Positions 46,801-58,800 of a stretch of DNA of 64,000 nt are shown here, one piece after another. Positions within the stretch are counted from its first letter, which is position 1, and each line of letters begins with the position of its first letter. A program made the translations under genes and the position numbers. The stretch comes from Ricordea florida. Taxonomy: Eukaryota; Cnidaria; Anthozoa; Corallimorpharia; Ricordeidae. Under the pieces are notes generated by a model that worked only from the letters and a program-made list of their open reading frames with translations, had not been told where the DNA came from and did no database searches. The stretch spans positions 20,065,929 to 20,129,928 of the forward strand of contig OX453272.1 in the NCBI GenBank assembly GCA_949710005.1, written 5' to 3'.

Positions 46801-49800
46801 CTACGATAATCAAGGCACACAACAGTATATTTTTTCATTTCTTTATTTGCTTCGGCAAAAATAGTGGCAAAGTAGCGACTGCTATCCTTTTTATTTCGTT
46901 GTTGGCCAAGGTGAAAACTACTCGCAAATTTGCGACTCCTCCGGAAGTTTTAGTCGCAAACACAAAAATTAAGTCGCAAATGCGACTGTATTGGTCGCAA
47001 TTTCGAGCCCTGTTTGTTAACATAACAACATGGAAAATGCAAACATAAAAAGAACATTACACAAAAATGTACTAAGAACTTACCTAGCAGGGTCATGAAA
47101 CCGATAAAACGCATTGAATCTCTGAAAAACTTGAAACCCACAGGTTTAGGACAAAGGATAGAACGAATTAAGCTACCTTTTGTCGTAGAAAAACCTGTTG
47201 AGAAATCATTAAAAATAATTATTAAAAATCGAACTAGGTAAATTGTTTTCAGGAGCCCTTTGGGGTATGAGGGTGGTTTTTTTAAAATACTCTGAAGCAA
47301 GCCAAAGGTTAGTAGTCATAAGGTAAAGTTATGAGGCAATGAAGATCACCACCATAATACTCACATAAATTTATTTGCGTTTTCACTAAAAGCGGAAAGT
47401 ATACAGCATAGTTTTTGGTAAGGAGACCTTGGGAAACCATTAGGCTTATGGGCGAGGCCACCTTAATTATTGCTGGCGAGCCTATTCTTGACAGCGAAAA
47501 AAATCAAAATTTGTGGGATGTAAGATCGGAAGCATGCGCAGTCGATTGTGGTGTTATCATGTATATCAACCAGGGTATTCTAAGTCAAAGTTAATTTGAA
47601 ATTTGTCATGTCTTAGTATCCTTTCTTATCCTTCCCTGAAAATCTTGCCTTTTGTATGAATGTTTGTGTTGTCTTGTCCAAAAGTGAGGAAATGTGGAGA
47701 ATTGCAAATTTGAATCACAAATATTTCAACCAGATTACTTCTCACAAAGTTGTTTGCCATTTGACGCAGATAACGTGCGTTCGGGTAATGTTCGATTTTC
47801 TGTAAACATGGTGTTGACTACTCCTACTTGGACTGATTTTTATTCACTCACGAAAAAACATTAATCTACAGCAATAACGGGACAAAACTGTCGAACAACT
47901 ACACAAAACGTGTAAAATGAAGTGAAAGAGAGAGGGTGACGTGAAAATTGCAGCGAGTATTTATATTTTTGGACGTAATATATGCAGAAATGACTTGTGA
48001 GAAAGTTACCGTTAGGTAAATAATAACAAATGATTGGCTATTGGAACGAGGTGACAAGGAAAGAATGAAGATCTAACCATCTGGTATAAAATGAATGATT
48101 ACAAGTTGGTGACGTTAACAGGCAACTATGTAACACATGGCACAATCTGATGTCTGGCTCTTGGGAATTCTGACGTTCTTGACGCTCTACGTGACAGTGT
48201 AATGATGAAGCTTGCCGAATGTGTGAAATCTTTGTATCGTGGGAAAATCGATGTCCTCTAAATTGAAGGGGACAAACGGCGACATATGACGTATTGCGAG
48301 TTCACACTGCACCTATGTGAAGGCCATAATTTTTAAGGGTCTGATTACTTTTGACTAGGCTTTGTTTATGTAAAGATCTTTTTTTATCTTTATGTCACGA
48401 ACATCCCTGCTGTGAGGAATGGCGTTGTATGTGCGAAACAACTGCATCACGCAGATGCTAATAACCAGGATTCCAGAAAAAATAAGGAAAAGGGAAAGAC
48501 GCTACAAAGCTAGGAAACGTACACATAGGAACCGGGAACCATCTAGGATAAATATTAAAGATTTTGAAGTTTATGAAGAAACAAAATGTTCGAAGGAGAC
48601 TAAAATCAACTCTCAGAAATAAGACTCCACCTTCATCCAGACAAAGAAGTAAAGCAGCTTATTACAAAACTTGGTATGTGATACGTGAACACAGAAGCGA
48701 TTGTTTCTCCAGCAATTTTTATCGTTGGGATCTTAATAATAAGGTCTCATTGAGTACTACGTTATGGAATTTAACAACAAAAACTAAACCCGCAACAGTT
48801 CATTTGATCAGATTTGTTCCTCGGAACTCAGTTTTAAATTGTGTGCTTCCAGACTTGTCCACCTATTTTATCCTAGGAGTAGGAAGAGTTCTTTTTATTT
48901 TTCCTGTAATTGGGTCGTTAAAAAGGTCTTATTAAAGTATATCCTTTCTGTAATGTTCTCAATTGCAACCACGCACTTGCACGTGCTCCTACAATGTCAG
49001 CAAGAGTGGACTGGGCAGTTGAAATGAAACCTAATCCAAGGCAACCTCAGAAGGGATAAGGTGGCAGACACTCTTCAAGTGGTTCAAAATCACAGATCCA
49101 GAGAAGAAAGGTAAGGCGCTTCAAATTTACAAGAATTTGAGAGCGACAGTGTAGTGTATAGCCTGCCAGAAACCCTAATGAAAGAAAACATTTTCATCAG
49201 AATATTTTCCAAGCTAAGCGGTTACTTCCTAACGTCCTCGTGGCATAATAGTGCAAAATGGGCCAAGACGATGAGTTAATTATGCAGTATTCATGCATCT
49301 TCTAGCAGAAGCCTCAAAATGCGAATTTTACCAATTTAGAAATATTACCAATTTAGAAATAAAAGGATGCCTTTCATGAGACCATATTGGGCCAGCAACT
49401 AGTGAAAAATTCCATTAAAGATAAGGACAGCCTTCTGGAAGAAATAGAAATAGATGAAGAGACCAAACTAGACGAGCTGGAAATGCCAACAGAGAAAGCA
49501 ACCAATATAAATGATGTTAATGTTGTGACGCTCGTTACGCTTGTCACGCCGCGCTTCCGTGTTTAATTGTTATTTGATTCATGTAATGATTGTAATTTTA
49601 GACGCCCTAAGAATTTTCCTATCACACGTAATCACTTTTCACAATCGCACAACTCGACAGTGACACTACGCCCAGCACAGCTTTTCGTTTTCGTTCTACC
49701 GCTATCAGTCTGATTGCGAACACTTGCATGCCCGGAGCGGAACAGCGTAAGTTTTCTTGTTGATTTCTTGTACGTCGTGTCATGAGGGCGAATTATAAAT

Positions 49801-52800
49801 AAATCAATTTGAGAATCTGGCACAGACTGGTTTAAACGGCGTTACCTGGCTCATCGCACTCGGGGTTGGGAACGCGACAAATGTAACCAAGTCCATTGTG
49901 AAAATATTCTGACTGATCCAGATATGCAAACAGCCTTCGCTTCTTAGTCATAGGAAACGCTCAAGGGAAAACGTCAAGCAACAGAGGGTGTGTGACGAGA
50001 GGCTGTCAAAGGTGTGGCAAAGTGGGCCCAAACAAATGTAGCAGCTAGAAAAACATTTCCAGTTAAAGCAGTAAGACCCCTGCAAAGAAGAGCCAATTCC
50101 ACTGAAGGCCAGAGGGAGACAACGATTTTCATGAACTCAAAAACAGTATTACCAGCAAGGATACAATGACAGTCTTCACCATGCTTAGAGTAAAGGCAAG
50201 CTCCATTCAATGACAGCCGATCTGCGAACTAATTGTCAAAGGCTGGCGAATAAAATATTTTATAAGCAATACCTTGAGAGATACCAAAAAAGGATACAGC
50301 CAAACTGAGACACAGTCATAGTGACAATCATTTAGGTGGTTTGCGCCGCTTCTGCATTGCAGTCTACATTCATGTTTCTAGCTAGTGCTTTTAATTCCTT
50401 TGTGGTGAAAATAAGGGAACAGACAGAATGACTATGCAGTATGTTAAGCAGTAGTGACTATGCAGCAGTGACTATTCAGTATGTTACTTCTAAACCATTT
50501 GCTATGATATGAAACAAAGAAACAACCACGCACGGAATGATTATAATAAGGGCGTAACATCTTATCAAAGAAAAAGAAAATGACTCTCGACTTCACACTC
50601 TCGACTCTCAACCCTTGAGAATTAACCAGACTCATCTAAGTAGCTAAAAGAAAATTCCAGACTACTAATGAATAAGGAAATCTTAATCTATACTCCATAT
50701 TTCCTTTCATTTGAGAAGAATGAATCCAAGCAGTTATTAAAATGAATAGTATTTGAATCGAAGATTTCCAAATTGTTGACCAAGTACAACTTCAAAAATG
50801 CACTTGTATATAGTGGACTGACATGACATGGAGAGTACCAAAGCTCCTTGTGGTGTCAAAGATCCAAACAACACTGTTAGTTTTACTGAAAATAAACCTC
50901 TTTCATTTTAAATTTCAGACCATCCTAATAACAAGTGTGTTGATGTTTATTTAAAGTATGATAGTTACACCTAATTTCAAGCATCCAGTTTTCGAGCTTA
51001 TTAAGACAATTATCCAGGCCAATTCAGGCAATAAGAAACAGAGGAATATTTTGTATACCAAATGAAGCAATTTTGTTCAGTGCACACTCGGCAAATATCT
51101 GGCCATTCACTACATTAATTCATAGGCCAAGAAAGTTTGAATGCGACCACATCTTTTCCCACACAAATTAACTGTAAAACATATTGTGGTGGGAAAGCTG
51201 GCCATGGGAACTCAAGTAATGAACATAGTTTTCATTGCAAAAGATAGTGGAGGATGAAACATATTGACTACCCAAATTGAAACAATATTAACACACCTTT
51301 ATTTATTGATGGGTGCATGGACATGTAAAAAGGACTATGCAGAAACAGCACTCATGTTACAGTCCCGGTCTGAGTTCCATATACACAGCATTTTCTCATA
51401 AACTGCTGGAATTAATCTGTTAATCTGTTATTGATCTAATTGTTGATGGGCACTATTGCTACGCCATGAAAATTTGTTTGTGGGACACGTTCGACATGAC
51501 ACTCTCCAGATCTTCAGTTATATTGCCGTCTTGAGAAAATGTAAATAGGCTACATTTATAGCCTTACAGTTTCAAAAGCTAGCAACAATCTTCCCAGTTT
51601 TTTTCCAGCAATCATACTTAATGAATCAAACTTAATAATTTCAATTCTATTTGCAGTTCTTTAACACTCAACTTGCTTTGAGTATATTTTTGCGGTGAGG
51701 CTAAAGCTGTACAGGTCAGAGGTTACAAAAACAATTAGTGATTTTCTCAAATGGTATGAGGATGTACATCTGTTCTGGATATACATGTATCTCTTCTCTT
51801 CTTCGTTTGTCAGCTTCATTAGAAGCTAACATATGTACATGTAAACAATATTAGATTTTAAACAAAAACAGTGTAATACTTAAACACGAAAATACTTGGA
51901 GCTGTTCTTGCAAAAGACTTTCTTTAACATGGTCACACGAAAGTAACAAATATCACACTAGGTCATATTTATTACAAATAGGATACACAACAACATGGCT
52001 TTAATTATGTTACCTGTCCTAATAACCACTGCTAGAACTTTTGCATGCCCATAGTAACGTGTCTGTATAATTGTGGTGCCACTGAATAATGTGTGCTTTC
52101 TGTACAGCTCGGGTTTGTAGAACTCATCTCTTTGCTCTGTAGTTTCATTTGCTGTTGGCTTGGAATACGGCAGGGGTGTCTTGGTGACAGGTACACTTTC
52201 ACCTGCCAATAAACCCATCACATCAGATTGATTTGAAACCTGTTAACTTACATCCTTACCTTAATTACCTCATGTCCAGGTCTATCATGTGCAAGTCACT
52301 CACTTAGCAGCAGGATATACGCTTTTGACTCGCCAAAACACCCCTGAGTTTTAGTGTTTCCAAAACAGACCATGAGGGTTTTTTGCATGTTTTTTGCATG
52401 TCTCAGATGTTATTCCTACGGGATCAAATTTACAAAATGTCTGGATTAATTTCCTGCCAAGAAAGAATTCATTCGATCAGACATCAGAATCAGGAGAATA
52501 GTGACTTTTTTTAAGATGATGACAGCAACTGCTACTACCAGTAAACCAATGATAATGCCCAACGTAACTTGTGTAGTCACAACATACGGAGAATATACAG
52601 CACACATTCTCTCATAAAATGAGGTCACGGCATGTAAATAAATTCTTTCATAATGTAAACAAATTGCTTCATCATTCACTAAAAATACATGACACCCAAG
52701 TAGCAAGGTAGCAGACTTATGAAGAGAACACTGGTTATGGGGATGTCAGGATTGAAATGCCTTCAAATAAATAATAAATTTTTTATTGGAAGGAGAACGG

Positions 52801-55800
52801 CTCGTCGAAAGAACGTTATGTAAAATCTAATTGGTGACAAAATTAGGGTTGACACTGCTTTACAATTTTCAAGTAACTGAACTGAATTACTAATGCATGT
52901 TCTACATTCGGTAGAGTACTAAATTGTTAAACAGGTTTGCCCTTTAGAAGTTCCACAAATGAGTCTCATCTAAAAAGCAATGTGTTTCGTTCATTGTACA
53001 CCTGTACCTGTCAGCATACTCTCATTAACAATGCAGTTTCCACTAATAAGCACAGCATCGCAATGAAGCACTGCTCCATTTTGAGGAATGACTAATACAT
53101 CACCAGGCACAAGGTCATCTGAAGATACAGTTTCTTGTACTGTGTAAACAACAAATAAGTCATACATGTAATGTGATTAAAAGGGGGTCTCAATTGCAGA
53201 ATTTTTAAAGTAGTACCCGCAAAATTACAATATCAAACACATTGAAATTCATCACTTCAACATAAACATTCAACATGAACACTGAACATTCAAATACGCA
53301 TTTAAAACTAATTGTGAATTGGTGTAACCAATCTTTTCCAATCGGTGTTATTTTGTTATGTTCATCCAAATCAGTCTTATACAGTACTGCGCTTAGACTG
53401 AAACAAGCTATTTATTTATTTATTTATTTATGGATTCGTACAAGTACACGTGCTTAACAATAGGACATAAGTCCCCTACTTGGTTAATACACCCACACCC
53501 ACCCCCCTAAAAAATATCCCAACCCTTCCCTGACCCGACTAATTATCAAATAATCTAAATAACGCAATTACAATCTAAAATATACTAATCAACTACCAAG
53601 TACATTCAAAGAAATTATTAACACGGCGACACTTCGGACACATTAATTTAAAAGAACGAAAATTATCACCATCAAAAACATTTAAAAGGCTAGTAAAATA
53701 AAATGACTTAAGTTTACTTTTAAAAGAGCTTATAGTGTCTGGATCCTTGATATTTTCAGGTAAACTGTTCCATAGTCAAAGTTATTCTGTTGAAGTAAAA
53801 GTCTCGGAAGGAAGACATACGACAAGTGTTAGTCTTTAAATGCAGCCCTGATGAAGCACGGCGCGTGTTTTCCTTTAGCTAGTTCCAGTGGGAATCTGCA
53901 CGACCAAATGTAGCCTCCTATGCAGAGAATAGTATAGCTGGGTTAAAATGATGCACTTTTCGGGTCAAACGACTCGCCCCAGGACTGGATCCCCAGCCTT
54001 GGGCCAACCCCTGCAGTCCAAAAACACACACTTATAACCCGGCTATACTACTAGGACAAACTGCTTTGATCACATGCTGGTACTTTTTCCGCCAAGCCTG
54101 CTCACACCTCCAAAAAACAACCCGCAGGAGAATGTATGAATGAGATCCCATGCACATTTCTTGAAGAACTGCTTGCAGGAAAATATAATACTAACAGGAT
54201 TAAAGATTGAAACCAAAACAGCAGTACGTCTTTAACAAGAAGTGGAACAGCACATTAAGGGATTGTTCTCCGAAACGTATGGAATACCTCGTTGATGATT
54301 ACGAAAAGCAACTCACCAAAAACACAATGGGGATATCTGAGGGATATGACTTACTCGAAACAACTGAAAACTGGTCCAGAGAGGACAACAAGAAATTAAA
54401 AAACGAAGTACATAATCGCCTCGAGGTTCAAGAAAAGCAATAGAAGGAGCAGAAGGATCTGAAGCTAGAATGGTACGTAGGAATCAAACATCGCCACCCA
54501 TAACAAGCCCTCGGGAAACCTATGCAGAGATACGAAAAAAAAAACAGAGAAGAAGTGAACCCAGGCAATTATGACAAACGAAAACCGGCGATTCACAATA
54601 ACAAAACCTAGACAGGAACAGCAACAACAATACAGGAATAGACAAAATGGGGAATTATGCCACAGATCCGGCTTCCAACCAACAGGAGAATATAGAACAC
54701 ACTATTATCGGGAAAGGAGGAGATACGCACCGCGACGATGACGTTTTCTAAACAAGTGTCCAACTCCCAGAGGCCAGCCCAACCTCGTTCCCAGGGTCCT
54801 CTCTCTACCTTAAGAAAGTACCCTGGTTGCGGCTGGTCACGTGTCTATGCATTACAACCAAAGCCGCACAGAGGGTGGGTCCTCAACTTAATTTTGTCAA
54901 CACTGTTCTTGGAGGTGAAAGTTGAGCCGCCTTACAGACGTTATTTTAAAAATTAAGCACGTTATTTGTCAGATATCCTGCCTGACCGGTGCTTCGTTTC
55001 TATCTGAACTTCTATAAGTATGAGATGTTGATTGAGAGGGAAGTTTGCTTATTTTTCACTACTTTTTAAAATAACCGTCAACAGCCTGCTTCGGATTATT
55101 TTCATCACTTTTTCACATAACTAGAATTAATTACCGTCGACAAATTTTCGATGGGTTGCATTCAATTTAATGACAAGCTAGTGTCTCGACCGAAAATTGG
55201 ACTAACTGCTAGGCAGCTTTGAAACGAAAGTCGTTGGAATTTGCAAACGCGCGGCCGATGTCGTTGTTGTCAAGTTCTTCATAGAATATTTCACTGCAAG
55301 AGGATCGAATGACCAAACTTTCGATTGCATGAATTCTATCAAATTCTGTACGTCTCTTGGCCAAACACCGGACGTATCAAACTCTAAACGAAAGCATCAA
55401 TTCCGCCGTTGTGATTTTGCCGATCGAAAAATATGAGCTTAAGCTAAATCAAGCTATAATATTCAGCGCGCAGATGTTGTTGCTGTCAAGTTCTTCGTAA
55501 AATGTTTTCGCCGCAAGAGAATGGAATGACCGTCAAACGTTCTATGAGAGTAATTCAATCAAAATCAAAACTACCTTTGTAGGCGAACATACGACGTATT
55601 AAACGCTAACGGATCGAGTAAATATCTTAGTTATGATTTTGCCGAATGAAAGAAATTAAATTCACCGCGCGGTCCACTTGTTGTGGTGGTCGTCATTTCC
55701 AAGTTATTTGTCAGATTTTTTCACTGTCACAAATTGTAAAGACCGTTCAACTATCGACGGCGAAAATTCAGCAAAATGGAGAGCTAATCTTTTAGCCGAA

Positions 55801-58800
55801 CAATGAACACAATGAACTCATATATCGAATTTGCCAATCCCTTCGCTGTGTTTTTTGCCGATCCACAACAGGAGGGCTGCAAATTCCACTCCCTAAGGTG
55901 CTCAGTAAGCAAGTTCAGCGCCGAGACAAACTTTACCTTTCCAGCCCCTCCCTTCCATCATATCTCCGGAATCTGCTAAAATCTAGCAGACACGTGACCA
56001 GCCGCAACCAGTGTACTTTCTCGAGGTAGAGAGAGGACCCTGGGAACGAGGTTGAGGCCAGCCCAGAAAATAGAGACTCGCGAATTTTACAAACCACAAC
56101 CTGCAAGACACAGACGTTTGGAACGGAAATGGACTGGGATAGTCGCATAACGGAAAAATAAAAATGACAAAAGAGAACATATTGAAAACGCGAACCTTTC
56201 ATCTAGAACATTAACCGATCCAGAAACTGATTTACTTCACAAGGGCCTAAACTTCTGCCCCACACGTTTTTCGAGGGGAAAATTCAAGCTTTGCTTGAAA
56301 AGAACGTCTCGAAAAATATAAACAAAGCAAAACAATTTGGCATGAAGGTCTTGGACAGTAAGAAAATTATAGAAGCAAAATTGAGAATATTTCAATTGTT
56401 TATTTCGAACCAAAAAGAAATGAAGTCGATTCGTGCTGCAATACACAGGTTTTAGAGGTGTCCACTAAACAGCAAAGGTTTCAGTATAATTCGTGACCCT
56501 ACCTTTTTAGAAGCAAATACTCTATTGAACGCCTTTGTAAAAGACTTTTGAGGAGGTCGGAAAAAATTGAAGGAGTAGGACATAAAAAGCCAATTTCATA
56601 GTACGAGACTCAGTTGCTGATTCGTTTAGGCGAGTTAGGAGCAGCAAAAAGTCAAGTCTCAGAACAGTTAACGAGCACAGCCTGGTTTTATGTCAGTTTT
56701 TATTTTGGCAAACGTGGCAAAGAAAATCAGAGGCAGTTAAAACCATGCATGCTAAAACTGAGGTCAACCCTGAGTGGGAAACAGTACCAAGAGGAAGCCA
56801 GAAACCAAGAGGAAGCCGGTTCCCTTCCAGCAAATAAGAACCACCAAGGCGCCTTGTACGATTCTGAAGATGAACTGGAGAGCAAAATCTTTTCCATTTC
56901 AAGGTCCAACTACTGCCCGGTTGCCACCATTCAAAACTACCTGGCTTATCTAACTCCTGACTGTGACAGTCTTTTTCAACGATCTAAAGAAGAAAAGTGC
57001 CAAACGTTTAATGTAAACACAGTGTGGTTCTCAAATATGGCGGTCGGCGAGTCAACCCTTGGAAACATGATGTGAGCTATGAGTAAGAGAGCAGGAATCG
57101 AGCCTCCTTTAACAAGTCATTGTATGAGAGCTACTTCATTCTTTGTCCTTTTTGATGCTCATGTCGTATATTAAATATGTAACCAGCCATAGCGTCCCTC
57201 TCCCAAACAGCAAGAAATGATGCTAACTATTCTGTGCAGTTATCTGGTTCTTGCCCAATCTGCAATTGAAACTTCTTCCACAATAGACCAAAACAAGGAG
57301 AACAAGTTGTGTGCACGGAAATCCGACACTGCCAGTTGTGCGAGTTCTGTCATTGTAGAAGCCTTCAGCAGCCGTCAACCACAACAGAAATTTCACCAGT
57401 AACACCATGCTTGTCTCCACAAATCCTACCTTGTTGCAAAGTCCTCTGCCAAGAACGTCTGATGAAGCGAACGTCTACTTCTGTTGTCAATAACTTACCA
57501 ATCAGAGGCCTTTTACAAGTTTCGGATAAACTCGGTTCAGGATGGTAGACGTTGCTCTGATCAACATTCTTTAGTACTTACATTGATAGAACAAGAAACT
57601 GGCATACAATGATTTCCGTTCGGTGGAAATTACCTTGGGGGTGTCTCTTCGCTCTTTCGCAGCATGTGATTAGTTACACAATGGATCCATGCTAATGCTA
57701 TGTTATTTGAACAAAGAGATTTGAGCAGGGAACAGAAGTGGTCACTCGCTTCAGCAGACATTCGTGGGAGAAAAGCGCAAGACGAGACGTAGAGAACATC
57801 TGAGTAGAAGGCTAGACCAAAAGAGGTGGCAGAAGACCTCTAACTCACTCTTGTAAGAAAATGTACCCATCATATATGTAACTGTGGACATTGGTTGTCT
57901 GGCTGTTACAAAGAATACATATAAACGTAGACAGAGTGGCACAAAGGTACTGTCCTCATAAGCATGGGTTTCTAATCACAACTTAAAGCATGTTCGTTAG
58001 AAATGTAAGCTTCCACGCTCACAGCCTGAAATGAAAAGGGTTACCCCTTTTAGCTTTAACATGGTTGTGTAGACGCTGTGTTGTTACAGATAGTTTAAGT
58101 AGTTAAAACACATTTCAATTCTCGTTTGTCAATGCATTCATCAAGTTATATATTATGCAACAGTTAGCTCAGTTATTTGCACCTAAACATGTATTTTGTT
58201 AGTTTTTCTGATACTATTGGCTGTCCAACAAATATATCATATCCAGTTTGGATATGATCATATTCAACTTCTTTCACTTTTCTTATTCTCTGAAATTTTT
58301 ATAAGCATATTCATTTTAAGTGATTACGGCCAGGAATTTCATAAGAAAAACTACACTTGCAAAGCCAAGGTTTTTAATGAATAAAGCTACTTAGGTGAAA
58401 ATTCTTGCAATCTTGTTCGAAACTTGGTGCTTCTCTCTGAGTTCAAGTTTTTACACGGTTGATTTGTATAAAAAAAGGGAACATTGGCTGGATGTGTACA
58501 CATGTATGGTTCCTTGGGTGGTCAGCAATTTTTTTCCGAGGGTTTTAAGATTGATGCTAACTCATCATTTTCACCTGCTCATAGTGCTTAACAGTGCCTT
58601 ACATTAAACTGGTCCGAGGTTCCGTTTAAAGAGGATCCGTTTAAAGATTCCATTTCCATCTAAAACTGAATTATGCACACTTAGCAAAAACAGTTGACCT
58701 TGGTGATGGGTTATCGTATGGGTTCAACCTGTTTGTTTTCACAAGTTTATCGGTATCACCTTCCCAGTTTGTCTATAAATAAAAAGAGAACCTTACACTA

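Larger units (their letters stand above)
43149..47012. mobile_element. possible hAT-type element with CAGGGCTCGAAATT ends
   Basis: CAGGGCTCAAAATT at 43149 and AATTTCGAGCCCTG ending at 47012 are inverted partners. Next to both are several copies of GTCGCAAA/TTTGCGAC motifs (43170-43250 and 46870-47000). No matching 8-bp target duplication is visible, and no transposase. The capsid-like foldback lies inside and may be a later insertion. Confidence 0.45.

Noticed and set aside
52446..52706. 86-codon minus-strand ORF with a hydrophobic segment in the ATP13A intron
   Set aside because: It is not part of the P5B sequence, which joins directly from exon d to exon e, and it has no splice sites or known homology. 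It remains a chance frame with a membrane-like composition.
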